From: Sva-07 sp963698565
Lineage (GTDB): Bacteria > Actinomycetota > Acidimicrobiia > Acidimicrobiales > Ilumatobacteraceae
Reading direction: 5' to 3'
Assembly (NCBI GenBank): GCA_963698565.1
Contig: CAVORH010000026.1
Location: 73,104-137,103 of the forward strand
Length of the DNA: 64,000 nucleotides
Part shown: piece by piece, positions 17,202-25,612 of the stretch
How the letters are laid out: each line of letters starts with the position of its first letter
Numbering within the stretch: the first letter of the stretch is position 1
The notes under the pieces: model-generated
The model's input: the letters and a program-made list of their open reading frames with translations, nothing else
What the model was told of the DNA's origin: nothing
Database searches by the model: none
Program-made: the position numbers and the translations under genes

Positions 17202-17869
17202 TGAGCGACGATCGATCCTCGTTGGTTGCGCAGCGTCTCGAATCGATCCGGGGTCGGATCGACGCGGTGACACGATCCTTCGACCACGACGTGGAGGTGG
17301 TCGCGGTCACGAAGGGCTTCGACGAGTGGGCGATCGAAGCCGCCGTCGCGGCGGGGTGCCGGGTCATCGGCGAGAACTACGCCCAGGAACTGCTCTCCAA
17401 GCGATCGGTCGTCGAACGGCTCGGTCCGCTGGTGCAGTTCATCGGGCGGCTCCAGAGCAACAAGGTGCGCCAACTCGTCGATGTCGTCGACGTCTGGGCG
17501 AGCCTCGACCGGCCCTCGGTCGTCGACGAGGTGGCGAAGCGGTCACCGGGCGCCCGGGCGCTGATCCAGGTCGACACCACCGGCGATCCGGCAAAGGGCG
17601 GGTGCCGTCTCGACGACACCGTCGTACTGGTGGAACGTGCGACGTCGGCGGGGCTGATCGTCGACGGCCTGATGACGGTGGGCCCCACCGGCGGGTCCGC
17701 CGAGGCCGCCCGTGTCGGGTTCCGACAGGTCCGTCGGCTGGTCGACGAACTGGGCCTGGGAGTGTGCTCGATGGGGATGAGCGGCGACCTCGCCGTGGCG
17801 GTCGAGGAAGGTTCGACCCAGGTGCGTGTCGGCACGGCGCTGTTCGGCCCTCGACCGCAGCGGACTTGA
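17201..17869 (+). CDS. YggS/PLPBP-family pyridoxal-phosphate homeostasis protein
   Basis: A single-domain TIM-barrel PLP-binding protein of 222 residues. The cofactor lysine is expected in VAVTKGF, and the family motif FIGRLQSNK is present with GLMTVGP further on. These proteins buffer PLP and affect amino-acid pools; no catalytic activity is established for the family. ATG 17201 shares its A with the previous stop (TGATG) and has GGAGG at 17189-17193. It sits in the usual actinobacterial order before sepF. Confidence 0.9.
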   Translation: MSDDRSSLVAQRLESIRGRIDAVTRSFDHDVEVVAVTKGFDEWAIEAAVAAGCRVIGENYAQELLSKRSVVERLGPLVQFIGRLQSNKVRQLVDVVDVWASLDRPSVVDEVAKRSPGARALIQVDTTGDPAKGGCRLDDTVVLVERATSAGLIVDGLMTVGPTGGSAEAARVGFRQVRRLVDELGLGVCSMGMSGDLAVAVEEGSTQVRVGTALFGPRPQRT

Positions 17870-17903
17870 TTCCGCCGTGCACCGTGAACGCGGCGCGCTG
17901 GGC

Positions 17904-17925
17904 TAGCCTGCGCCACGCAGGAGGA
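17904..17925 (+). promoter_or_regulatory. sepF promoter (-10) and Shine-Dalgarno sequence
   Basis: A TAGCCT box at 17904-17909 is followed by AGGAGGA (17919-17925) and the ATG at 17930. The predicted transcript has a short leader just long enough for the ribosome site, unlike the leaderless genes elsewhere in the window. Confidence 0.45.
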
Positions 17926-17929
17926 ATGC

Positions 17930-18517
17930 ATGTCACTCTGGAAGAAGACCATGGACTACCTGGGTCTGGGTCCCGACGACGCGTACGACGATTACGACGA
18001 CTACGACGAGCCGGCGCCCGCGCCGCGTCAAGGTCGCGCGCCTCGTGACGCCGATCCGCGTGGGGGCTTCGACGCTGTCGCCGAACCCGAACCGACGGTC
18101 CGTACGGTGTCCGCACGACCCAGCTTCCCGTCGCGTGACTTCGACGCATCACCGACGCGGCGAGCCGCCGGCAACGGCGCTGGGCGCCCCGACGACTCGG
18201 GTGTTCAGGTTCGGCCTGCCCCTCCGCAGAACCCACCCACGAATCTCCGAAGTGTGCCGGGAGGATCCATGGAGCCGCACACGGTTCGTCCACGTCGTTT
18301 CGACCAGGCCCAGGAGGTTGCCGACAAGTTCAAGGACGGTCAACCCGTCATCATGAACCTCGAAGGCACCGAACGCGATGTCGCTCGTCGTCTGATCGAC
18401 TTCGCGAGTGGTATCTGTTACGCCCTCGACGGATCGATGGAGAAGGTCGCCACCGGGGTGTACCTGCTCAAGCCGCCGGCGCCGCAGCGCCAGCGCTACG
18501 ACGACTACGACGACTGA
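17930..18517 (+). CDS. sepF: Z-ring anchor SepF
   Basis: SepF tethers FtsZ to the membrane and replaces FtsA in actinobacteria. The N-terminal amphipathic helix starts MSLWKKTMDYLGLG. A disordered acidic, Pro-rich linker (about 20-110) follows. The C-terminal domain from about residue 120 contains VIMNLEGTERDVARRLIDF and the GICYALDGSMEKV dimer core. The protein ends in an Asp/Tyr repeat (YDDYDD) that resembles the DDYDDYD stretch near its N-terminus. The 195-residue length is typical. yggT, often next, is missing here. Confidence 0.95.
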   Translation: MSLWKKTMDYLGLGPDDAYDDYDDYDEPAPAPRQGRAPRDADPRGGFDAVAEPEPTVRTVSARPSFPSRDFDASPTRRAAGNGAGRPDDSGVQVRPAPPQNPPTNLRSVPGGSMEPHTVRPRRFDQAQEVADKFKDGQPVIMNLEGTERDVARRLIDFASGICYALDGSMEKVATGVYLLKPPAPQRQRYDDYDD

Positions 18518-18534
18518 ACTCGAAGGAGAGCCCG

Positions 18535-19533
18535 ATGGAGATGAACCCGCAGCGTGTTCGCAGCGCCGAGTTCAAGACGGTGCGCAAGGGTGCGGACCCC
18601 GATGAGATCCGCGTGTTCCTGGCCGAGGTGGCCGACGAACTCGAGCGCGCGCAGAACCAGTCGACCGCGATGGAGGCCAGGGCGAGGGCCGCGGTGGCGC
18701 GGCTCCAGGAGGTCAGCGAGCAGGCGGCCGCCGCCCCCGTGACCGTCGACGCGTCGGTGGAGGAGTCCGAGACGATCAGCCGAACGCTGTTGCTCGCGCA
18801 ACGGACCGCCGACGCCACGATCGCCACCGCCAACGCCGAGGCGCAGCGCCTGCTGGCGAAGGCCAACGACGAAGCCGCAGCGACGCTCGACTCCACTCGC
18901 GAGATGTCGGCTCAGATCCTCGCGGAGGCGCGAATCGAAGCCCACCGCCTCGGTGACGCGGAGCGTCAGGCGATCGCCGGTGAGGTCGATGCCCTCAAGG
19001 CGCGTCGCGACTTCCTCGAGTCCGATGTGCATCACCTCGAGACCTTCCTGGTCGATCAGCGTGCGCGTGTGCGGGAGGCCGCCACCGCATTGATCGATCT
19101 GGCCGAGCGAGTTCCCGGTGGGCTCGGCGAGGTCCGCCGCCCGCTGCTGTCCGCATCCGACGACGACACGCCGTCCGGGCTCTTCCGCGGTGAGGCCGAG
19201 ACACGCAACGAGTCCAGCGGATCGGCCAGCGACATCGGAGCCGGATCCGACGAGGCGCCCGGCGACGACCAGGCCGATCTCGTGATCGTCACCGAGATCG
19301 CCGAGATCGACGTCGCCGAGACCGACACCCCGACCGAGGGTGGGGTCGGCGACGGAGCGGCGACCGCCGAGGCCGCGAGCGACGCCTTCGACGACCCGTG
19401 GGGCGAGCGCCCTTCGTCGGTCGACGATCCCACCGAGGCGATCCCGATGTCCCGCACCGAAGGCGACCCGGCACCGGGGCGCGACGAGTCGGGCGAGGAG
19501 TTCCGCTTCTCGTTCGACGGCGAACGCCCCTGA
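18535..19533 (+). CDS. divIVA: DivIVA/Wag31-like polar growth and division scaffold
   Basis: The N-terminal DivIVA domain (about residues 5-60, with RSAEFKTVRKGADPDEI) is followed by a long coiled coil to about residue 190 (LLLAQRTADATIATANAEAQ and onward). An acidic low-complexity tail of about 140 residues ends in FRFSFDGERP. DivIVA proteins bind negatively curved membrane and recruit wall-synthesis partners. ATG 18535 has GAAGGAGA upstream, only 17 bases after sepF, so the two are likely co-transcribed. The acidic tail is longer than in mycobacterial Wag31. Confidence 0.9.
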   Translation: MEMNPQRVRSAEFKTVRKGADPDEIRVFLAEVADELERAQNQSTAMEARARAAVARLQEVSEQAAAAPVTVDASVEESETISRTLLLAQRTADATIATANAEAQRLLAKANDEAAATLDSTREMSAQILAEARIEAHRLGDAERQAIAGEVDALKARRDFLESDVHHLETFLVDQRARVREAATALIDLAERVPGGLGEVRRPLLSASDDDTPSGLFRGEAETRNESSGSASDIGAGSDEAPGDDQADLVIVTEIAEIDVAETDTPTEGGVGDGAATAEAASDAFDDPWGERPSSVDDPTEAIPMSRTEGDPAPGRDESGEEFRFSFDGERP

Positions 19534-19579
19534 GGTTGCCGGCCCTCGAACCCCTGGCGTCGGCCTCGCCCGCCGTCGG

Positions 19580-19591
19580 TAGCATCGCACC
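19580..19591 (+). promoter_or_regulatory. Leaderless promoter of ileS
   Basis: TAGCAT (19580-19585) ends six bases before the GTG start. A transcript beginning at the start codon is predicted, which leaves no room for a T-box leader. Confidence 0.55.
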
Positions 19592-22500
19592 GTGCCCTAT
19601 CCAGACGTCGACCCCCGGCCGCACTTCCCACGTCTCGAGGAGCAGATCCTCGCCCGTTGGGAGAAGGACGACACGTTCCAGGCGTCGATCGACCAGCGAC
19701 CGGCGGGAGAGTACGGCGCGAACGAGTTCGTGTTCTACGACGGTCCGCCGTTCGCCAACGGGCTCCCGCACTACGGCCACCTGCTGACGGGGTACGTCAA
19801 GGACGCGATCCCGCGGTACCAGACGATGCGCGGGCACCGGGTGGAGCGCCGGTTCGGCTGGGACTGTCATGGCCTGCCCGCAGAGGTGAAGGCCGAGCAG
19901 GAGTTGGGGATCTCCGGTCATCCGGAGATCACCGCCTTCGGTATCGATCGCTTCAACGACGCCTGCCGCACCAGCGTGCTGCAGTTCACCGACGACTGGC
20001 GCGACTACGTGACCCGTCAGGCGCGATGGGTCGACTTCGACAACGACTACAAGACCCTCGACCTGTCCTACATGGAGAGCGTCATGTGGGCGTTCAAGAC
20101 CCTCTGGGACAAGGGGCTCGTCTACGAGGGGTTCCGGGTGATCGCCTACTGCTGGCGCTGCGAGACGCCGCTGAGCAACACCGAGACACGTATGGACGAC
20201 GTGTATCGCGACCGGCAGGATCCCGCGCTGACGGTCGGCTTCGAGCTCGAGTCCGGTGAACGCATGCTCGCCTGGACGACCACACCGTGGACGCTGCCGT
20301 CGAACCTCGCCCTCGCGGTCGGGCCCGACATCGAGTACGCCGTCGTCGAACTCGACGGCGTGCGGTACGTCATCGCCGAGGCGCTGCTGGGCTCGTACGC
20401 CGCCGAGTTGGGTGAGGCCACGCTGGTCGAGACGATGCGCGGCAGCGACCTCGTGGGACGCCGCTACACGCCACTGTTCGACTACTTCGCCGACACCGAC
20501 AACGCCTTCCAGGTGCTGGCTGCCGACTTCGTGTCCACCGAGGACGGCACCGGCATCGTCCACCTCGCGCCGGGGTTCGGCGAGGACGACCAGGTGGTCG
20601 CGAACGCGGCCGGGATCCCGACGGTCTGTCCGATGGACGAACACGGCCGCTACACCGCCGAGGTCCGTGACTGGGCGGGCACCCACGTGTTCGATGCCAA
20701 CCCGCTGGTGATCCGCGAGTTGAAGGACCGGGGCGTCGTGGTTCGCCACGCCACCTACGACCACCCGTACCCGCACTGTTGGCGTTGTGCCCAGCCACTG
20801 GTGTACCGGGCGATCTCGTCGTGGTTCGTCAAGGTCACCGAGTTCCGCGACCGGATGGTCGAGCTCAACCAGCAGATCACGTGGCAGCCCGCCCACATCA
20901 AGGACGGGAGCTTCGGCAAGTGGTTGGAGAACGCCCGCGACTGGTCGATCAGCCGCAACCGATTCTGGGGCTCGCCGATCCCCGTCTGGCAGTCGGACGA
21001 CCCGGCCCATCCCCGCACCGATGTCTACGGCTCGATCGCCCAGATGGAAGCCGACTTCGGCGTGCCGGTCACCAACCTCCACCGGCCGGAGGTCGACGAG
21101 CTCGTCCGACCGAATCCCGACGATCCCACCGGGAAGTCGATGATGCGGCGGGTCCCCGAGGTGCTCGACTGCTGGTTCGAGTCGGGGTCGATGCCCTTCG
21201 CGCAGGTGCACTACCCGTTCGAGAACACCGAGTGGTTCGAGCACCACTACCCGGGCGACTTCATCGTCGAGTACATCGGCCAGACCCGCGGATGGTTCTA
21301 CACGTTGCACGTGCTGGCCACGGCGTTGTTCGACCGACCTGCGTTCGCGAACTGCGTCAGCCACGGCAACGTGCTCGGCGACGACGGACGCAAGATGTCG
21401 AAGAGCTTGAACAACTATCCCGATCCGCGGGAGATGTTCGACACCCATGGCGCCGATGCGATGCGGTGGTACCTGTTGTCGTCGTCGATCCTGCGAGGCG
21501 GCGATGGCATGGTCACCGAGGAGGGGATGCGTGACACGGTCCGTCACGTGCTGCTCCCGGTGTGGAACTCGTGGTACTTCCTGACGCTGTACGCCAACGC
21601 AGCCGACCATCAGGGCTCGATCCGCACCGATTCGACCAACGTGCTCGACCGGTACGTACTCGCCAAGACGCGGGCGCTCGTTGCCGACATGACGGTGACG
21701 ATGGATGCCTTCGACCTGTTCGGCGCATGCCAGCTCGTGCGTGACTACCTCGACGTCTTGACCAACTGGTACATCCGCCGGAGCCGCGATCGGTTCTGGG
21801 CCGGCGACCACGACGCGATCGACACGATGCACACGGTGCTGTCGGTGCTCACACGGGTCATGGCACCGTTGCTGCCCCTCGTCTCGGAGGAGATCCACTC
21901 CGGCCTCCACGGTGACGACGGTGCGCGCAGTGTGCATCTCACCGACTGGCCCGATGTCGACGAACTCCCCGCTGCCGACGATCTCGTCGCGACGATGGAC
22001 CTGGTGCGCGACGTGTGTTCGGCGACGCTGTCGGTCCGCAAGGCGCATCAGCGACGCGTGCGCCTTCCGTTGAACGCGGTGACGGTCGCATCGGTCGATG
22101 CCCACCGTCTCGCCGATTTCGTCGACGTGATCGCCGACGAGGTGAACGTTCGTCACGTCGAGCTGACCGACGACGTCGCGTCGGTGGCGACCGAGCGGCT
22201 CCAGCTGGTGCCCGCCAAGCTCGGCCCGCGCCTGGGCAGCGACGTGCAACAGGTCATTCGCGCTCACAAGGCAGGCGACTGGACGGTGTCGGGCGACGCC
22301 GTGGTGGTCGGGGGAGTCGAGCTCCTCCCGGGTGAGTACAGCCTGGAGCTGGTCGCCGAAGGCGACAAGGCGAGCGCAGGCATGAGCGAGCACGCCGGCG
22401 TGGTGGCCCTCGACATCGAGGTGACCGAGGAGTTGGAGATCGAGGGTCGCGCCCGTGACCTGGTGCGGCTCGTCCAGCAGGCTCGCCGAGAGGCCGGCCT

Positions 22501-22672
22501 CGACGTGTCGGATCGCATCGACCTCACGGTCACTGCCTCGCCGCTGTGGATCGAGGCGATCCGAGCGCACGAAGCGCTCATCGCCGCCGAGACCCTCGCG
22601 ACGTCGGTCACCGCGGTGTCCGCCGATGATGTCGGCGACCCCGCCATCGACGTCGTCGCGGTATCTCGGTGA
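19592..22672 (+). CDS. ileS: Isoleucyl-tRNA synthetase
   Basis: A class I synthetase charging tRNA-Ile. The HIGH motif reads HYGH (H60-H63) and the KMSKS loop lies at K601-S605. The connective editing domain lies between them, and the anticodon-binding domain follows. At 1026 residues, with a C-terminal part like the larger IleRS2 type, it resembles the eukaryote-like form rather than E. coli IleRS; that form is known to be less sensitive to mupirocin. This subtype is inferred from overall look only. GTG 19592 is the start because the TAGCAT box sits just upstream. Confidence 0.95.
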   Translation: MPYPDVDPRPHFPRLEEQILARWEKDDTFQASIDQRPAGEYGANEFVFYDGPPFANGLPHYGHLLTGYVKDAIPRYQTMRGHRVERRFGWDCHGLPAEVKAEQELGISGHPEITAFGIDRFNDACRTSVLQFTDDWRDYVTRQARWVDFDNDYKTLDLSYMESVMWAFKTLWDKGLVYEGFRVIAYCWRCETPLSNTETRMDDVYRDRQDPALTVGFELESGERMLAWTTTPWTLPSNLALAVGPDIEYAVVELDGVRYVIAEALLGSYAAELGEATLVETMRGSDLVGRRYTPLFDYFADTDNAFQVLAADFVSTEDGTGIVHLAPGFGEDDQVVANAAGIPTVCPMDEHGRYTAEVRDWAGTHVFDANPLVIRELKDRGVVVRHATYDHPYPHCWRCAQPLVYRAISSWFVKVTEFRDRMVELNQQITWQPAHIKDGSFGKWLENARDWSISRNRFWGSPIPVWQSDDPAHPRTDVYGSIAQMEADFGVPVTNLHRPEVDELVRPNPDDPTGKSMMRRVPEVLDCWFESGSMPFAQVHYPFENTEWFEHHYPGDFIVEYIGQTRGWFYTLHVLATALFDRPAFANCVSHGNVLGDDGRKMSKSLNNYPDPREMFDTHGADAMRWYLLSSSILRGGDGMVTEEGMRDTVRHVLLPVWNSWYFLTLYANAADHQGSIRTDSTNVLDRYVLAKTRALVADMTVTMDAFDLFGACQLVRDYLDVLTNWYIRRSRDRFWAGDHDAIDTMHTVLSVLTRVMAPLLPLVSEEIHSGLHGDDGARSVHLTDWPDVDELPAADDLVATMDLVRDVCSATLSVRKAHQRRVRLPLNAVTVASVDAHRLADFVDVIADEVNVRHVELTDDVASVATERLQLVPAKLGPRLGSDVQQVIRAHKAGDWTVSGDAVVVGGVELLPGEYSLELVAEGDKASAGMSEHAGVVALDIEVTEELEIEGRARDLVRLVQQARREAGLDVSDRIDLTVTASPLWIEAIRAHEALIAAETLATSVTAVSADDVGDPAIDVVAVSR

Positions 22673-22701
22673 GTCGCTGGTCGTTCCGGCCGAGCGTCCG
22701 C

Positions 22702-22732
22702 TAGAGTCCGCCGCTCACACCGCCAGGAGGAG
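22702..22732 (+). promoter_or_regulatory. Promoter (-10) and Shine-Dalgarno of the DksA-like gene
   Basis: TAGAGT (22702-22707) is followed by AGGAGGAG (22725-22732) and the ATG at 22738. The strong ribosome site fixes the start of the reading frame and so shows that the downstream DksA-like part is out of frame. Confidence 0.5.
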
Positions 22733-22737
22733 CGCAC

Positions 22738-23621
22738 ATGGCAACCGCGAAGAAGACGAGTTCGGCCGGGAAGGCGGCGCCGAAGAAGGCTGCTCCTGCG
22801 AAGAAGGCTCCGGCGAAGAAGACGCTCCGCGAAGAAGGCGCCGGCGAAGAAGGCGCCAGCGAAGAAGGCGTCCGGCGAAGAAGGCGCCAGCGAAGAAGGC
22901 GCCCGCGAAGAAGGCGCCAGCGAAGAAGGCTCCGGCGAAGAAGGCTCCCGCGAAGAAGGCTCCGGCGAAGAAGGCGCCAGCGAAGAAGGCGCCGGCGAAG
23001 AAGGCGCCCGCGAAGAAGGCTTCCACGAAGACGACCCCCACGAAGAAGGCGGCACCAGTGAAGAAGGCGACGTCGACCCCCACCGCCGCTGCGGCGAAGA
23101 AGACCCCGGCCACGACATCCGCGGCCAAGCGCAAGGGCCCGAGCCAGACCAGCCTCACCCCGTCGCTGCTGTCGAACGCACAGTTCGAGCGCGTCGAGAT
23201 CCCAGCGCCACGGGGCCACACCAAGGACGGCATCGCCTACACCAAGGACTTCGATGTGCAGTTCCTCAAGGCACAGCGCGACGAGCTGCTCGCTCGGCGT
23301 GCCGCCGAACTCGCTCGCGCGACGCGGCTCGAGGACGAGGCGACGAGCATCATCGAGAACGGCGAGATGGGCGACGTGCAGTTCGACGACGAAGGCGGCG
23401 AGGGCGACACGATGGTCGTGCAACGCGACCTCGACCGAGTGCTGTCGACACAGGCCCGCCAGACGATCCTCGACATCGACGCGGCGCTCGCCCGGATCGA
23501 GCAGGGCACCTACGGGTACTCGTCGGTGTCCGGTCTCCCGATTCCGCGCGAACGACTCGAGGCGATTCCCGAGACCACCGTCCTGGCCGCTGAGAAGGTC
23601 AGCGGCGTCGGTCCGCGCTGA
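22738..23621 (+). CDS. AKKAP-repeat protein with cysteine-less DksA/TraR-like domain (frame broken twice in the repeat)
   Basis: From ATG 22738 the protein starts MATAKKTSSAGKAAPKKAAP and enters a Lys/Ala/Pro repeat like histone H1 tails. Two repeat units have 16 bases instead of 15 (22813-22828 and 22859-22874), so the start frame drifts into Glu- then Arg-rich peptide. The AKKAP phase resumes in a different frame and leads into a well-formed C-terminal domain ending at 23621. That domain matches DksA/TraR proteins around ALARIEQGTYGY and GLPIPRERLEAIP, but Ser, Ser, Leu and Glu stand where the four zinc Cys should be. A gene of this kind between ileS and lspA is, as I recall, conserved in actinobacteria. 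The breaks may be sequence errors or true inactivation. Confidence 0.7.
22798..23024 (+). repeat. 15-base tandem repeat encoding AKKAP
   Basis: Fifteen head-to-tail units of the form GCGAAGAAGGCNCCN run from 22798 to 23024. Thirteen have 15 bases and two (22813-22828, 22859-22874) have 16. Most units differ only in the third bases of the last two codons. The repeat encodes a basic, DNA-binding-like tail. The units sit inside a gene and are not separated by spacers, so this is not a CRISPR array. Confidence 0.9.
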
Positions 23622-23625
23622 ACTG

Positions 23626-24168
23626 ATGCCCACCCTCGGCGCATGGCGGGTACCGGTCGCCATAGCGCTGGGTGTGGTCGTGGCCGACCAGTTGGCGAAG
23701 CACTGGGCGGTCACCGGGCTCGGTGATGATCGGACCATCGACCTCGTGTGGACGTTGCGGTTCAACCTGGCGTTCAACAACGGGATGGCGTTCGGTCAGG
23801 CGGGTGGCCTCGGACCGGTGATCGCGGTCGTCGCCACGTTGGTGATCGTGTATCTGCTCACGACGCTGCGCAACGAATCGAGTCGTATCAGCACCATCGG
23901 CATGGGCCTGCTCATCGGCGGGGCAGCAGGCAATCTGATCGACCGGCTCTTCCGGGGCGAGGCGTGGCTCAACGGCGCCGTGGTCGACTTCATCGATCTG
24001 CAGTGGTTTCCGATCTTCAACATCGCCGACATGGCGATCAACGTCGGTGCGGCGCTGCTGATCCTGGGCAGCGTGCTGTCGGCCCGGCAGGAGCGGCACG
24101 ACGCGCCGCAGGAGTCGCAGGACGGACGCGAACAGCAGGAGTCGGCCGGGGGCGGCGGTGCCGCATGA
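23626..24168 (+). CDS. lspA: Lipoprotein signal peptidase LspA
   Basis: LspA removes signal peptides from diacylglyceryl-modified prolipoproteins at the membrane. Four hydrophobic segments are visible. The catalytic aspartates are D106 in AAGNLIDRL and D135 in FNIADMAINVG, and the NLAFNNGMAFG motif is also present. At 180 residues, with a charged Gln/Glu-rich tail, it has normal length. ATG 23626 lies four bases after the DksA-like gene. The DUF3048 lipoprotein at 48847 is a likely substrate. Confidence 0.94.
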   Translation: MPTLGAWRVPVAIALGVVVADQLAKHWAVTGLGDDRTIDLVWTLRFNLAFNNGMAFGQAGGLGPVIAVVATLVIVYLLTTLRNESSRISTIGMGLLIGGAAGNLIDRLFRGEAWLNGAVVDFIDLQWFPIFNIADMAINVGAALLILGSVLSARQERHDAPQESQDGREQQESAGGGGAA

Positions 24169-25085
24169 TCGTCGAGGCGGTGCCGTCGGCGTTGGCGGGG
24201 GAGCGGTTGGACCGGATCGTCGCGCTGATCGGTGATCTCAGCCGAGCCGAGGCTGCGGCCACGATCGCAGCCGGCGGTGTCCGTGTCGATGGCGCGCCGG
24301 CGGCGTCCGGCAAGATCCGGCTCGTCGAGGGTCAGACCGTCGAGGTCGACCCGGCAGCGGTTCCGGGTCCGGTGCTGCCGACATCCGACCGGACCGTCGA
24401 GTTCGGTGTCGTGTACGAGGACGAGGCCGTGATCGTGATCGACAAGCCCCCGGGGCTGGTCGTGCATCCCGGCGCCGGCAACCTCGACGGCACGCTCGTG
24501 AGCGGGTTGCTCGCGCGGTACCCGGAACTCGAAGGAGTCGGTGACGATCCCGTGCGTCCTGGCATCGTGCACCGCCTCGATGCGGGGAGTTCCGGGTTGC
24601 TCGTGGTCGCCCGCACGAGCGAAGCCGCTGCACAACTGATCGAGCAGTTCGCCGACCACAGTGCCACGCGCCGCTACGACGCCGTCGTCTGGGGGGTGCC
24701 CGATGCCCCGCACGGCATCATCGACGCGCCGATCGGCCGGGATCGCGGCGATCCGCTCAGGATGGCCGTGGTCACCGGTGGTCGTCCTGCCCGAACCGAC
24801 TACCGGGTGGTCGGGACCTACTCCTCGCCGGCGCTCGTCTCGCGACTGGAGTGTCGCCTCGAGACGGGAAGGACGCACCAGATCCGCGTGCACCTGTCGT
24901 CGATCAACCACCCGCTGGTCGGTGACCCCACCTACGGCCAGCGCCGCCCGGTCCTCGGCCTCACGCGGCCGTTCCTCCATGCGGCCGAACTCGCCTTCGA
25001 CCATCCGCTCACCGGCGAACGGGTCACGTTCACCAGCCCCTTGGCTCCCGACCTCCAAGCCTGGCTCGACGCCGCCCAGGTGTGA
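24165..25085 (+). CDS. RluA-family pseudouridine synthase (RluD-like)
   Basis: An N-terminal S4 RNA-binding domain (about 10-70) is followed by the synthase domain with catalytic D139 in VHRLDAGSSGLL. The GRTHQIRVHL motif lies further on. These enzymes isomerise uridines in 23S rRNA; RluD acts on helix 69. Position after lspA matches the actinobacterial RluD-like gene, but the exact target cannot be assigned from sequence. The ATG overlaps the lspA stop (ATGA). The 306-residue length is normal. Confidence 0.9.
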   Translation: MIVEAVPSALAGERLDRIVALIGDLSRAEAAATIAAGGVRVDGAPAASGKIRLVEGQTVEVDPAAVPGPVLPTSDRTVEFGVVYEDEAVIVIDKPPGLVVHPGAGNLDGTLVSGLLARYPELEGVGDDPVRPGIVHRLDAGSSGLLVVARTSEAAAQLIEQFADHSATRRYDAVVWGVPDAPHGIIDAPIGRDRGDPLRMAVVTGGRPARTDYRVVGTYSSPALVSRLECRLETGRTHQIRVHLSSINHPLVGDPTYGQRRPVLGLTRPFLHAAELAFDHPLTGERVTFTSPLAPDLQAWLDAAQV

Positions 25086-25103
25086 CGCTCACGAAGCTGA
25101 CGA

Positions 25104-25538
25104 TCACGGCCAGGGGGCGTCGCCGCGGGCGATGTCGGCGATCCCGGCGAGCGTGAAACCCTCCAGGTAGGTGCGCATGTGGTCACCCGCCTTGTTCCAG
25201 ATCCCCAGGAGGACGCATTGGCCCTCGTGGTCGCACGATCCGTCCTGGTGCGGCTGCCCGAAGTCGCCGAGCGTGATCGGGCCGTCGACTGCCGACACGA
25301 TCTCGGACAGGCGGATCTCGGCGGGTGGTCGAGCGAGGACGTAGCCGCCGCCGACACCTCGCTTGGAACGCACGAGCCCCGCTCCCTTGAGGGCGAGGAG
25401 GATCTGCTCGAGGTAGGGCTGGGGGAGCGCGGTGCGTTCGGCGATGTCGCGTACCGAGGTGGGACCACTCTCGTCGCCGTGCAGTGCCAGCGACAGCAGC
25501 GCACGGCAGGCATAGTCACCACGGGTCGAGATGCGCAC
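25104..25538 (-). CDS. Rrf2-family transcriptional regulator
   Basis: A 144-residue winged-helix regulator of the Rrf2 family (IscR, NsrR, CymR). The helix-turn-helix covers about residues 25-65, including LPQPYLEQILLALKGAGLV and the wing SKRGVGGGY. Only two Cys (C102 and C108) lie in the loop that binds an iron-sulfur cluster in IscR or NsrR; the usual third Cys is missing, though C11 exists near the N-terminus. The cluster state is therefore open. It is convergent with the RluD-like gene and divergent from the phosphodiesterase-like gene. GTG 25538 follows a TAGGGT box. Confidence 0.88.
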   Translation of the reverse strand: MRISTRGDYACRALLSLALHGDESGPTSVRDIAERTALPQPYLEQILLALKGAGLVRSKRGVGGGYVLARPPAEIRLSEIVSAVDGPITLGDFGQPHQDGSCDHEGQCVLLGIWNKAGDHMRTYLEGFTLAGIADIARGDAPWP

Positions 25539-25550
25539 GGGGCCACCCTA
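25539..25550 (-). promoter_or_regulatory. Leaderless promoter of the Rrf2 regulator
   Basis: On the minus strand TAGGGT (25550-25545) ends six bases before the GTG start at 25538. The 74-base gap it shares with the divergent gene could also hold the regulator's own operator. Confidence 0.5.
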
Positions 25551-25612
25551 TTCACTGGACGTCGCGCCGCAGCGCTTGTCGGCGGGTGGCGGGACGTGGT
25601 GGACTGCTCCCC

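Noticed and set aside
19534..19591. T-box riboswitch before ileS
   Set aside because: The gap is too short and contains a -10 box next to the start codon.
19289..22570. Very long minus-strand open frame (over 1000 codons) opposite divIVA and ileS
   Set aside because: It mirrors the codon structure of ileS, gives a low-complexity Arg/His/Asp-rich product without recognisable domains, and is expected in high-GC DNA.
22798..23024. Possible CRISPR array
   Set aside because: Units are contiguous, 15 bases long, without unique spacers, and encode AKKAP in the flanking gene's frame.
22738..23061. Arg-rich short protein as a real gene product
   Set aside because: The Arg-rich part is the AKKAP repeat read out of frame after two 16-base units; the real continuation is in another frame.
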